This document shows positions 39,071 to 47,062 of a stretch of DNA of 64,000 bases, piece after piece (position 1 is the stretch's first letter; the number at the start of each line of letters is the position of its first letter). The DNA is from Nitrosospira sp. Nsp2 (GTDB lineage: Bacteria; Pseudomonadota; Gammaproteobacteria; Burkholderiales; Nitrosomonadaceae): the NCBI RefSeq assembly GCF_003050965.1, contig NZ_QAOU01000004.1, forward strand, positions 248,001 to 312,000, in the 5' to 3' direction. A program made the position numbers and the translations under genes. The notes below the pieces were generated by a model. It was not told where the DNA came from, searched no databases, and saw only the letters and a program-made list of their open reading frames with translations.

Positions 39071-39784
39071 TTATTTTGTGCCTGCGGCATTCAGTTTCTT
39101 TTCGATGGTATCGGAGGGGATCATTCCAGGGATTACTGACCCATCCGCGAATATAAGCGTGGGTGTACCGTTTATCCCATTCTTCCGGCCCGCCTGAAGA
39201 ATCGTTTCAATCGGCGTATCACAATCCTTTCCGGTGGGAGCGGCACCTTTCAGCATAAAGTCATCCCAGGCCTTAAGCCGATTGGGAGAACACCAGATAG
39301 CCGTGGCCGTTGGCAGCGAACCGTTGAGCACCGGATAAAGCAGGGTGTAGATCGTCACATCCTTCACATTAGCCAATTCTTTTTCCAGCCGCTTGCAGTA
39401 AGGGCAATTCGGATCCGAGAAAACGACCAGCTTGCGCTTCCCGTTGCCCCTTACCGCTTTAATCGCCTGATCCAGCGGAAGCGTGTCCATGCTGATGCGG
39501 CGCGTGTCCTTGATCTGTTGCAGACGCTCGCTGGTCAGGCTTTGCTTCGTCTGGGGATCAATCACATGCCCGAAAAACAGGTAAGTTGCTTTTTCGTCTG
39601 TATAAAAAAGTTCTCCTCCCACCACAACCTCATACAGTCCCAAAAAAGGCGTTTTTTTAACGCTCTCTATCTTTTCGCCGGAGAAAGTTGTCTGCAGGGC
39701 TTTTTTTACAGCTTCTTCATCAGCAGCAGCCGAACCCGCGAGTAAGCACAATATCAGGGCAGTGAAAACGAGTTTCAAACGCAT
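39071..39784 (-). CDS. dsbC: DsbC-type thiol:disulfide isomerase
   Basis: Periplasmic disulfide isomerase/reductant. The 237-residue precursor has a signal peptide (MRLKLVFTALILCLLAGSAAA), an N-terminal dimerisation domain (about 22-75) and a thioredoxin fold with active site CPYC in FSDPNCPYCKRLEKEL, and the cis-Pro loop INGTPTLIFADGSVIPG. GGAG lies 8 nt before the ATG at 39784; the Met at 39790 is too close to it. It is 58 bp downstream of the UbiH-type gene on the same strand and may share its transcript. Confidence 0.95.
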   Translation of the reverse strand: MRLKLVFTALILCLLAGSAAADEEAVKKALQTTFSGEKIESVKKTPFLGLYEVVVGGELFYTDEKATYLFFGHVIDPQTKQSLTSERLQQIKDTRRISMDTLPLDQAIKAVRGNGKRKLVVFSDPNCPYCKRLEKELANVKDVTIYTLLYPVLNGSLPTATAIWCSPNRLKAWDDFMLKGAAPTGKDCDTPIETILQAGRKNGINGTPTLIFADGSVIPGMIPSDTIEKKLNAAGTK

Positions 39785-39842
39785 GACCATCGCTCCGGTT
39801 AAGTGGATATTTTGAGGTTGTTATTGCGTTGCTACTTCGGCG

Positions 39843-41012
39843 TCAACTCAACGCATGCTGCATCAACCGGTCTTTTATTACCGGGAGGCGGTTCGTAATT
39901 CCCAACCCTAGATTACGCAAACGGACGAGTGTTGGATTGGAATTTGCGAATAACTTCTGCAGGCCGTCGGTGACCAGTGCCAGCGCGAGAATGTCTTCTT
40001 TACGGGCGCGCTCATACCGGCGCAGCAGCAGGTAATCCCCACAGTCCGGCTCCAACCCGCGCGTCCCGAGAGTGTTGGCGAGTTCGCGCGCATCGCGCAA
40101 GCCGAGATTGACGCCCTGCCCTGCAAGTGGATGGATACCGTGGGCGGCGTCGCCAATAAGCGCAAGCCGCGACCGTACAAGTTGCTTCACATGCACAAAA
40201 TCCAGCGGAAATCCGGCTGGCCGGGTCACAAGCTGCATCTCCCCCAGCACCCTACTTGCGGCATTCCTGACCTGAGTGCATACCTCCGCCTCAGGCGCAT
40301 CGAGCAACGGTCGGGCCTGCTCTTCCTGCAACGACCACACCATGGATACCATCTTCCCCGGCAGTGGCAGCAGGGCCAGCACGCCATCCCGCCGGAACCA
40401 TTGATGAGCAATGTTATGGTGACGCCGTTCCGTGCTGAAATTCGCCACCACGCCTATCTGCTGGTAGGGATGGCGCGAAACTTCGATTTTTCCCTGTTCT
40501 CGCACCCAGGAATTCAAACCATCGGCGCCGACAACCAGGGAACCTTGTAACAGGGTGCCGTCTTCCAAATGTAACTCGGCGTGTGATTCGGTCCATTCCA
40601 GCGATGCGCATCGGGCCGGGCAGAACATCTTGATATGTTTTTTCTGGCGCTTCAGTGCGTCCCATACTGCCGTTTGGAGCTGGCGATTTTCCACAATGAA
40701 TGCAAGTTCCGGATAGCCGATATCGTAGGCGCTGAAATCAAGACGAGCGGCATTGTCATCGCCAAACACAGCCATTTTATAAACAGGGGTAATCCGGGCC
40801 TCGTCCAGCACTTGCCACACGCCGAGATCCTGCAAAAAACTGGCGCTGCCCGGGCTGATAGCGTAAATTCTGCTGTCCCAGCTTTCGTCCTCAGGGAGCG
40901 GCATCGGTGGACGAGATTCCACCAACGCAATTTTTAGCCCGCTGTTTTTGAGAGCCAGCGCCAAGCTTGCCCCAACCAGGCCGCCGCCAATAATAACGAC
41001 ATCGAATTTCAT
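39843..41012 (-). CDS. UbiH/UbiF/VisC/COQ6-family FAD-dependent hydroxylase
   Basis: A flavoprotein monooxygenase of ubiquinone synthesis. The 389-residue protein has the FAD-binding GxGxxG in VVIIGGGLVGASLALAL, the DG motif VVGADGLNSWVRE, and the GD motif IGDAAHGIHPLAGQGVNLG, all in the expected order. Which ring position it hydroxylates cannot be told. The ATG at 41012 gives the standard family N-terminus; a frame open to 41081 adds a non-homologous extension. A perfect TATAAT lies 6 bp upstream of the ATG (see findings). Confidence 0.93.
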   Translation of the reverse strand: MKFDVVIIGGGLVGASLALALKNSGLKIALVESRPPMPLPEDESWDSRIYAISPGSASFLQDLGVWQVLDEARITPVYKMAVFGDDNAARLDFSAYDIGYPELAFIVENRQLQTAVWDALKRQKKHIKMFCPARCASLEWTESHAELHLEDGTLLQGSLVVGADGLNSWVREQGKIEVSRHPYQQIGVVANFSTERRHHNIAHQWFRRDGVLALLPLPGKMVSMVWSLQEEQARPLLDAPEAEVCTQVRNAASRVLGEMQLVTRPAGFPLDFVHVKQLVRSRLALIGDAAHGIHPLAGQGVNLGLRDARELANTLGTRGLEPDCGDYLLLRRYERARKEDILALALVTDGLQKLFANSNPTLVRLRNLGLGITNRLPVIKDRLMQHALS

Positions 41013-41156
41013 AAAAGCATTATACCCGGCTTTGAATCCAGGGGATGAAGAGTGGCAGATTTCGCGACGGAGGTTCCTCATACGGACGAAGCTCAGTCTA
41101 AATTTGAATTTTTCTTCATATCGTCATAAGGATACGAAGCTAACCCGGTGTTAATC

Positions 41157-41185
41157 TTGACATGATGCCTTGCTAAAGGCAGAAT
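41157..41185 (+). promoter_or_regulatory. Native tRNA promoter, now cut off from its tRNA
   Basis: TTGACA (41157-41162), 17-bp spacer, CAGAAT (41180-41185), 23 bp before the 5' end of the tRNA fragment. In the uninterrupted chromosome it would drive the tRNA; since integration it points at the integrase gene. Confidence 0.6.
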
Positions 41186-41200
41186 TTCGCCTCCTTAGCG

Positions 41201-41246
41201 AATACGTGGCGAATTAGCTCAGTGGTTAGAGCAGCGGAATCATAAT
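41201..41246 (+). repeat. Left attachment site (attL), 46-bp direct repeat
   Basis: Identical to 48593-48638. It contains 7 bp upstream of the tRNA and tRNA positions 1-39 (acceptor 5' strand, D-arm, anticodon 5' stem and CAT loop). After 41246 the sequence diverges (AGGCAGGCTG instead of the tRNA 3' half), so this copy is a 39-nt tRNA fragment and cannot be functional. Confidence 0.95.
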
Positions 41247-41310
41247 AGGCAGGCTGCTCATAACTTCCACCTTATTCATCAATCAGTTACATTCAAATCC
41301 TTTCTTGCTG

Positions 41311-41333
41311 TTCACATCTCATTCACATTCACA
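41311..41333 (+). promoter_or_regulatory. Three TTCACA repeats near attL (candidate integrase arm sites)
   Basis: TTCACA at 41311, 41322 and 41328, just inside the left end and 18 bp before the integrase ATG. Four more copies are near the right end (48484-48527). The 11-bp step is about one helical turn. Confidence 0.5.
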
Positions 41334-41351
41334 TGGATATGAGGTGTTTAA

Positions 41352-42386
41352 ATGGCAACAGTTCGTAAGCTATCTTCCGGTAAATGGAATGCCCAGGTAC
41401 GTCGCAAAGGGCATCCTTCTATATCCAAGTCATTCACCTATGAGAAAGATGCTCATGTCTGGGTTCGTTCTATCGAATCTGATATGGATAGGGGGTCGTA
41501 TGTAAACCGATCTTCCGCAGACAACACTACATTAGGTGAAGCCCTTATTAGATATAGGGATGAGATTACCCCTAAGAAGAAAGGGAAGGATCAGGAACTA
41601 AGACGCATTTCACAATGGCTTAAGCATCCCTTAGCTAAAAGATCATTGTCTTCTTTAAAAGGGAAGGACTTTGCGAAGCATAGGGATGACCGACTATTGA
41701 AAAGATGTTCCGCTGGGACTTTGAGATTAGAACTGGCACTGATAAGCCACGTCTATACCATCGCATTGAAAGAATGGGGCATACCCGTCACTAACCCTGT
41801 TTCCTTAATTAGGAAGCCAACAGCCAATAATGCTAGGACAAGAAGACTAGAAGATGATGAGGAAGATAGATTATTAAATGCCTGTCGGCTGTCTAAGAAC
41901 ATCCTTCTATATCCAATAGTAGTATTAGCTATAGAAACTGCTATGAGACTGTCTGAGCTACTCAATATGGAATGGACAGACATTGATATTAAGAAACGTA
42001 TCATAGTCCTGTCGGACACTAAGAATGGAACAGCTAGAACCATTCCATTATCACTAAGGGCAATAGAAGTCCTTTCATCTATCCCTAAGCATATTGCCGA
42101 TAGGCGTGTCTTCTATAAATGGAAGCCTAGAAGTGATGCAATGAATGGCGCATTTAAAACTGCTGTGAAGAAAGCAGGTATGGATAACTTTCATTTCCAT
42201 GACCTACGCCATGAAGCTACATCTAGATTATTTGAGTTAGGGATGAATGTAATCGAAACTTCTGCTGTGACTGGACATAAAAGCCTTCAGATGTTGAGAA
42301 GATATACTCATATCAGTCCTAATGTCCTTATTAATAAATTAGATGGTCAATCTGACCGTCCTTTAAGATATTCTGATATAGGGTAG
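41352..42386 (+). CDS. Tyrosine recombinase / phage integrase
   Basis: The 344-residue protein mediates site-specific integration. Residues 1-50 look like an arm-binding domain, about 58-150 a core-binding SAM-like domain, and about 165-330 the catalytic domain with Arg199 (ETAMRLSELL), His283/Arg286 (HDLRHE), His309 (GHKS) and nucleophile Tyr318 (LRRYTH). It is adjacent to and transcribed away from attL, the usual place for an integrase. Codon use is AT-rich compared with the flanking chromosome. It has no close operon partner and ends at a strong terminator. Confidence 0.95.
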   Translation: MATVRKLSSGKWNAQVRRKGHPSISKSFTYEKDAHVWVRSIESDMDRGSYVNRSSADNTTLGEALIRYRDEITPKKKGKDQELRRISQWLKHPLAKRSLSSLKGKDFAKHRDDRLLKRCSAGTLRLELALISHVYTIALKEWGIPVTNPVSLIRKPTANNARTRRLEDDEEDRLLNACRLSKNILLYPIVVLAIETAMRLSELLNMEWTDIDIKKRIIVLSDTKNGTARTIPLSLRAIEVLSSIPKHIADRRVFYKWKPRSDAMNGAFKTAVKKAGMDNFHFHDLRHEATSRLFELGMNVIETSAVTGHKSLQMLRRYTHISPNVLINKLDGQSDRPLRYSDIG

Positions 42387-42451
42387 GGCGCTGAGATGCC
42401 CCTACCAGCATAAATATCACATGCCAATCTTCTGAAAGGTAATAGGGATAA

Positions 42452-42478
42452 GGGTTATAGCAATATAGCCCTTTTTTT
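42452..42478 (+). terminator. Intrinsic terminator after the integrase gene
   Basis: GGGTTATA (42452-42459) pairs with TATAGCCC (42464-42471; one G-U) around a GCAA tetraloop and is followed by seven T. It isolates the integrase from the downstream gene block. Confidence 0.88.
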
Positions 42479-42616
42479 ATTATTTATTTTCATCTTTACT
42501 GCATCAATAGCGTATTACATATGCATCTTCAATCGTATGTGATACCGCATCAGAACAATAACTATCCTTTTAATTCAATAATTTATATAACCGCATGATT
42601 AGGACGTGCTAGTTCC

Positions 42617-42646
42617 TTGCAAGTCAAGCACTTTTTGTGATATACT
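42617..42646 (+). promoter_or_regulatory. Predicted promoter of the element's main operon
   Basis: TTGCAA (42617-42622), 18-bp spacer, TATACT (42641-42646), about 80 bp before the first gene of the + strand block. An overlapping partial palindrome (GATATACTATAT) could bind a repressor. Confidence 0.6.
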
Positions 42647-42726
42647 ATATGCATAAGATGTCAATATAGTTATCCAATAATAGTAATAGTATCACAGTAA
42701 ACTTTAAATGTAAAAGGAGTAAGTAA

Positions 42727-43173
42727 ATGGAAGACGATTCAATATTCAATCAAGAACATCACAGCAACGAAGCAACTGCTTTCCTAGCTAAAAAGCACAA
42801 CAGCGTAATGGAACAAGTGAAGGGTATGCGGAATGCCTTTCATGATCTTCATAAAGAAGCTACTGCTGAGCCGGATTGGTCGCGGATGCTTATGCAGGCT
42901 CAATCCCAGCAGGCCAAGATGCAGATACGTGCCGCACGTGAAACTTACGAAGAAGAAGCCAAATACAAGGCGTGGGAGGCTATTCAGAAAGTTCAGGATG
43001 GGAAAGTAACCCAAATTCTATCGAAGCCATTACATGAACGTAACAAGCAATTTTATGATGAGCTAAGACGAAGCGACGTCCAGTCCTATTACGATACGAA
43101 AGTACAAGCGCAACGTCGCCGCGACATTCAGACCTTAGGACTTGCATATCACCTGAAGAATGGGGGTAAGTAA
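42727..43173 (+). CDS. Element protein of unknown function (148 aa, helical)
   Basis: First gene of the element's operon. Charged, largely alpha-helical protein (Gln/Lys/Glu-rich, e.g. QAQSQQAKMQIRAARETYEE), no Cys, no TM. No family is recognised; a small DNA-packaging or scaffold-like helical protein is conceivable but unproven. AAGGAG lies 7 nt before the ATG. Its TAA overlaps the next ATG (TAATG), so the two are translationally coupled. Confidence 0.7.
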   Translation: MEDDSIFNQEHHSNEATAFLAKKHNSVMEQVKGMRNAFHDLHKEATAEPDWSRMLMQAQSQQAKMQIRAARETYEEEAKYKAWEAIQKVQDGKVTQILSKPLHERNKQFYDELRRSDVQSYYDTKVQAQRRRDIQTLGLAYHLKNGGK

Positions 43174-43484
43174 TGGATGACATTCAGGGAGTAAGGAAGG
43201 ATGGGCAATACCTACGATTAGTCACAGGACGAGATGAGGATAACTTCCACAAGAAGTCCAGCCTGCAAGTTAATGAGTCTGTAGCTGCTTTGATCCGCAA
43301 GTTAGGTGAGACGTACAGTCAGGGAGCTATTGCAGCCATCCTAAATGAGAAAGGAATCCTTCGGAATGGTAAAGACGTTTGGTCTCAGTATCACATCAGT
43401 CGATGGATGAAAAAGCATCACATCAAAGCGGTTCACGCATGGCGCGGCAATCGGAACGTAGCCCATGAACGTCAAAGCGTATAA
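43173..43484 (+). CDS. Recombinase-like helix-turn-helix protein
   Basis: The 103-residue protein contains a segment (about 35-78) of the form LGETYSQGAIAAILNEKG .. WSQYHISRWMKKHHI. This resembles the helical DNA-binding part found after the catalytic domain in large serine recombinases (IAxxLNxxG .. W....V..il). The catalytic domain itself is absent, so this may be a free-standing DNA-binding regulator or excisionase-like factor. It starts within the TAATG overlap and its end overlaps the next gene by 20 bp. Confidence 0.65.
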   Translation: MDDIQGVRKDGQYLRLVTGRDEDNFHKKSSLQVNESVAALIRKLGETYSQGAIAAILNEKGILRNGKDVWSQYHISRWMKKHHIKAVHAWRGNRNVAHERQSV

Positions 43485-43668
43485 AGACGCGATCCACGCC
43501 AAATGTAAAAGTTGTGTTGGGGAGGAATCAGTTAAATATAAAGCTGATTCTGCTGAGCTTATAGAAGTCTGTTCCAGGGTGAGTTGTAGTCTTCATAGGT
43601 TCAGACCCCGGCCGCAAAGGAAGGAACTAACAGAAGTAGAAAAGATGATGAGGGACCTATTAGGATGA
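43465..43668 (+). CDS. Phage-type Cys-cluster (zinc-ribbon-like) small protein
   Basis: A 67-residue protein beginning with AYKDAIHAKCKSCVGEE and then VCSRVSCSLHRFRPRP. The order CxxC .. CxxxxC followed by LHRFRP matches a small protein widespread in phages and prophages (aIrakCldCsgG .. VreC.v..CpLypyR), probably zinc-binding. Its function is unknown. Good support that the element is phage-derived. Overlaps the genes on both sides; its TGA overlaps the next ATG (ATGA). Confidence 0.75.
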   Translation: MNVKAYKDAIHAKCKSCVGEESVKYKADSAELIEVCSRVSCSLHRFRPRPQRKELTEVEKMMRDLLG

Positions 43669-44222
43669 GTAACACACTTTCGTTACACAACAAACGCTAT
43701 TTGAATCAGCGGGAGTTTTCAGATCAGTACGACAGTCACATGTCGCAAGTAGCGTGCAATATTCTGTTCAGTGATCCAAAGCTTCTATCGGTTTACTTTA
43801 AGACCCCATCTTTAAGTGAGGATCGTAAGCTGGGAATCGATCAGTGGATTGATGTGGAGAGGATGAAAATCTCCTACAGAATCCGTGACGCTAAATTCAA
43901 ACCTTATTTCCTTGAAGGTTTCACTATAAGGAATGTGAGCAGGTTTGGACCAACCGAACTGGAGAAGATACAGACGGATGATTATGCGGACTGGCTTTTG
44001 TACGCTGTGGCTCACCCTTCTGAATATGGTGTGGTTGACTGTGGCGTATTGATCGACCTAAAAAGTGTTGGAAGCCAATTGGTTACTTATCCCCATCTAA
44101 TTGAACAGGCAACGAAAGGAAATGGATTTCTAGAATTCTCATATGACGCCTTCCCTTCTGATCCGGTGGTGGGTACGTATGGGGTTAAACGTAAGGAGGC
44201 AGTGCCATGCCCATCGCTGTAG
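43665..44222 (+). CDS. Element protein of unknown function (185 aa)
   Basis: No known family recognised. The C-terminal half contains DDYADWLLYAVAHPSEY and VVDCGVLIDLKSVGSQ. The latter (D-x5-DLK after a hydrophobic strand) is vaguely like the E/DxK half of PD-(D/E)XK nucleases, but the second acidic residue cannot be placed with confidence. The start ATG overlaps the previous stop, and its own end overlaps the next gene by 16 bp. Confidence 0.65.
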   Translation: MSNTLSLHNKRYLNQREFSDQYDSHMSQVACNILFSDPKLLSVYFKTPSLSEDRKLGIDQWIDVERMKISYRIRDAKFKPYFLEGFTIRNVSRFGPTELEKIQTDDYADWLLYAVAHPSEYGVVDCGVLIDLKSVGSQLVTYPHLIEQATKGNGFLEFSYDAFPSDPVVGTYGVKRKEAVPCPSL

Positions 44223-44872
44223 TTGCCGGCTTAGCAAGCATCGGGGCCACAATAGGTAGCACCATGATGGGTATGGCTGCTACCAAGAAACAGAAGAAGG
44301 CCGTACAACGGCAAGTAGCAGCACAGCAGGAAATGAATCAATTAGAAACAGCTAGACAAGCTGTATTGAACCAACGTGAAAGGGTACAGCAAGTACGTGA
44401 AGCAAGAATAAGACGCGCGAATGTCGTCGCTGGTGCTAGTAATGCCGGGGTAGGATTTACTGGTGGTACTAGTGGTTTATCTGGTGCTACTTCTAGCATC
44501 ACTTCAGGATTGGGGGCTAATTTAGGAACTTTGGGGCAGATGTCCTCATTCTCTCAACAGTTATCAATGATTAATCAACGGTCTGCACAAGCCGAAGCTG
44601 ACTTCTTTAATGCCGGACAGAAAGGCCAAATGTGGCAGTCCATATTTGGTGCTGTAGGTCAGGTTGCCGGTGGTGTTAATAGCTTTATGGGAGGTACTAA
44701 GCAAGCTGCTACTTCGTGGGCAGGGGGTAATACCATAGGGGAAGTTAAAGGTGGCAGTGGTGGCTTCACATTTAAAGACCTAATCAGTAACCCACTAAAA
44801 CAGACCAACATCTTCGATACATTAATTGAATCACCAATGAAAGGTGCAACTCGTAATCCGATCTTTAATTAA
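44207..44872 (+). CDS. Internal-virion-protein-like phage structural protein
   Basis: The 221-residue protein starts with a Gly/Ala/Met-rich hydrophobic segment (MPIAVVAGLASIGATIGSTM), followed by a Gln/Arg/Ala helix (about 26-80) and a Gly/Ser/Ala-rich region (ANVVAGASNAGVGFTGGTSG ..). This layout is that of T7 gp14-type internal core proteins of podoviruses, which are ejected and cross membranes. AAGGAGG lies 6 nt before the ATG. No other head or tail gene is present, so it would be an orphan structural protein. The resemblance is by composition and order, so family assignment is tentative. Confidence 0.6.
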   Translation: MPIAVVAGLASIGATIGSTMMGMAATKKQKKAVQRQVAAQQEMNQLETARQAVLNQRERVQQVREARIRRANVVAGASNAGVGFTGGTSGLSGATSSITSGLGANLGTLGQMSSFSQQLSMINQRSAQAEADFFNAGQKGQMWQSIFGAVGQVAGGVNSFMGGTKQAATSWAGGNTIGEVKGGSGGFTFKDLISNPLKQTNIFDTLIESPMKGATRNPIFN

Positions 44873-44884
44873 AGGGATAATTAA

Positions 44885-45037
44885 TTGGACAATCAGCGGG
44901 ACGATGACAAGCTAAGGGGCTTGTTAGAAACACTTAGGGAAGTAAGAGAAGTTCTAGAAAGCGTACCAACGATATGTGATAAATGGCTAAAAGATGACCG
45001 TCTCATTAGCAGAAGCACAACAATTCCAAGTTCATAG
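44885..45037 (+). CDS. Predicted 50-residue coiled-coil protein (TTG start)
   Basis: Between two genes a TTG-started frame encodes MDNQRDDDKLRGLLETLREV and continues as an amphipathic helix (heptad Leu/Val) to SVPTICDKWLKDD. AAAGG lies 9 nt upstream. It overlaps the start of the next gene by 44 bp in another frame. Small helical proteins of this type occur in phage genomes; no function can be stated. Confidence 0.45.
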   Translation: MDNQRDDDKLRGLLETLREVREVLESVPTICDKWLKDDRLISRSTTIPSS

Positions 45038-46166
45038 GAAATCAGACTATCCGCCAATGGCTGACCAGCTAAAGGCGGTATTCAATGAAGTCCTAGAATT
45101 ACGAAGAAGTAAACAACAGCAAGTCAGGAAAGCAGGAAGGGTGCGACAACACCTAGACGGATTGATCCTAGACCTATGGATCGCTTCAACGTATTCCAAT
45201 AATCCATGGCGGGCTATTAGTAGACGAAAAGAAGACTACCAAAAGGGGACGCGCTACCGGAAGTTGTTCCTGAAGCATTCGTTGCTGATGGGAGTCTTAG
45301 ATGACTTAGTTGAAATGGGTTACATAGACCAGAAGATTGGTTTTCATGATCGAACGACGAACAAGGGCTACCAGACCCGGATTAAATGCAGCGACAAACT
45401 GCTTAGTCTTATTTCTAAGTTCGATGTGAGGCAGATAACTAGAAATCCAGAAGTACCGGAAGAGGAGACCATTATTAAGAAGGATGCTTCTGGAAGGCTA
45501 GTAGATTACGTAGATGATCGTTTCACCAACGGAATGCGGGAAGATTTAACGGAATATAACAATATGGTACGCACTGCTGCAATTAATACAGATGATGTAG
45601 AACTGAGGTATGAAGTTGATCCGACTGCTACGACGATGCGACGTGTCTTTAATGAGGAAGGGGGTGGTAGGTTCTATGGGGGCTTCTGGCAACAGCTATC
45701 TAAAGAAGATAGATTGAAGTTGAAATTAGATGGGGAGGCTGTAGTTGAGAAGGATTATGTGGCGTTACATCCAGCCATAGCATATTCATTAGTGGGTTGG
45801 GGACTTGCCTTTGATCCTTACACAATTGAGGGGTGTGAACGGGGGGATGTGAAGAAGGCATTCCTGTGTCTATTCAATTGTAAATCTAGGAAGCAGGCTA
45901 TCAATACGATTAGGAGTGAGTTCCATTTGAAAGGTGCGGCTGATCTGTTACATCGGATTGAACAAGAACACCCGTTAATATCTGACTTCTTTTATAACCC
46001 TCCTTTTGGTCTGATGCTACAGAACACGGATTCTTGGCTGTGTGAAAAGGTATTGAAGAATCTGATGAAACAAAACATATTGGCTTTGCCCGTTCATGAC
46101 AGCTTTCTGGTTAAGAAGACTTACGAGCAACACTTACACGACGCGATGAGTGACAGTGCTATTTAA
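44994..46166 (+). CDS. Polymerase-like (palm-motif) element protein
   Basis: The 390-residue protein has an N-terminal helical region (about 1-150) and a C-terminal half with three ordered blocks: GGGRFYGGFWQQL (223-235); VVEKDYVALHPAIAYSL (250-266), like motif A (Asp254) of single-subunit polymerases; RGDVKKAFLCLFN (283-295), in the position of motif B (Arg/Lys); and ALPVHDSFLV (364-373), like motif C HDS (His368, Asp369) of T7-type RNA polymerase and family A DNA polymerases. I recall uncharacterised proteins with an E-x-DY-xx-LHP .. VHDS pattern. A replicase or primer-synthesising role is inference; the size is far below PolA. ATG with weak ribosome site. Confidence 0.6.
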   Translation: MTVSLAEAQQFQVHRKSDYPPMADQLKAVFNEVLELRRSKQQQVRKAGRVRQHLDGLILDLWIASTYSNNPWRAISRRKEDYQKGTRYRKLFLKHSLLMGVLDDLVEMGYIDQKIGFHDRTTNKGYQTRIKCSDKLLSLISKFDVRQITRNPEVPEEETIIKKDASGRLVDYVDDRFTNGMREDLTEYNNMVRTAAINTDDVELRYEVDPTATTMRRVFNEEGGGRFYGGFWQQLSKEDRLKLKLDGEAVVEKDYVALHPAIAYSLVGWGLAFDPYTIEGCERGDVKKAFLCLFNCKSRKQAINTIRSEFHLKGAADLLHRIEQEHPLISDFFYNPPFGLMLQNTDSWLCEKVLKNLMKQNILALPVHDSFLVKKTYEQHLHDAMSDSAI

Positions 46167-46276
46167 ATCGATTGTAGGGCTTCCTGATGCGTTTCAGTAA
46201 GATGTATTAACAGCTCCTATGCGGGGGTACAGGATCACGTTAAGAACACTGGCACCGGAAAGACTCTACAAATCTA

Positions 46277-47062
46277 TCAGGCAGGCACTGGCGCGTATTG
46301 CTCAACAATATCTTTGTAATGTCTACGCATAAATTTTACAATTTCTTTCATTCGCAATACTTCAGTCGCTACACTGCCCGCCAGGTCAGGATCAGATCGC
46401 AAGATTAAAGCACGAAAACTTTCCGTTTTGAGTTCATCTTCCCACGGCACGCTTGCAGGAAACTTTTCCAGTTCTTCAAGCAGTCCAGCGGAAATACAAG
46501 CCTTTGACTCCTCACTTTCCAATTTAGTGATCATGTTTGCTGCCTTGTTATGCCAACTATATAACCGGTTAACTAGACTATGGAAATCTTCCAACACTGC
46601 GGGGGTAGGTATACCGTACCGGCTTATTGAATTGCGTATGAAATCCAACTCAGCAAGCAAGTCATTGGTTTTGCCAAATACACCTCGTCGCTTTTCTACG
46701 GAAATCTTTTCGCAATAAGCAGCTTTAGTTCTAAATGCCAGTTCAAAGTTTGCGTTTTGTGCAAGAACTGTTGACTCCTTAGCCAGCTGGCCAACTGTTT
46801 GAGTAAATCCTCCGAAGTCTGCCATCAACCCATAAATTATCAGCGCTGCGCTACCGACAATTTTTATTTTGGTTCGAAGACTTCCTTCCTCAAATTCTAT
46901 TTCAACTCTCACCCCTTTCCCAAACACATACTCAGCACGTTCCAAAAAATAAGACGTTAAATCTTTTTCTAATTTGGCTAGCGCCTCCTTGTCGTTAAAT
47001 ATGTCTATTTCAAAATGGGAATATGCTTCAGATAATATTTCTTTATCAATATAGTTCGCCAT
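46277..47062 (-). CDS. Element accessory protein of unknown function
   Basis: About 261 residues from the ATG at 47062 (MANYIDKEIL); a TTG further upstream would add 21 residues. It has one hydrophobic stretch (KIKIVGSAALIIYGLMADFG) near residue 70 and is otherwise charged and helical. No recognised domain. It is - strand, opposite to the main block, a position typical of accessory or anti-phage genes in phage satellites; that role is speculation. Confidence 0.65.
   Translation of the reverse strand: MANYIDKEILSEAYSHFEIDIFNDKEALAKLEKDLTSYFLERAEYVFGKGVRVEIEFEEGSLRTKIKIVGSAALIIYGLMADFGGFTQTVGQLAKESTVLAQNANFELAFRTKAAYCEKISVEKRRGVFGKTNDLLAELDFIRNSISRYGIPTPAVLEDFHSLVNRLYSWHNKAANMITKLESEESKACISAGLLEELEKFPASVPWEDELKTESFRALILRSDPDLAGSVATEVLRMKEIVKFMRRHYKDIVEQYAPVPA

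Larger units (their letters stand above)
42387..42726. other. Control region between integrase and the main gene block
   Basis: 340 bp, AT-rich, no gene. It holds the integrase terminator, then imperfect palindromic stretches (ATACATATGCAT.. and TGTGATATAC..) that could be operators, and the promoter at 42617-42646. Confidence 0.5.
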
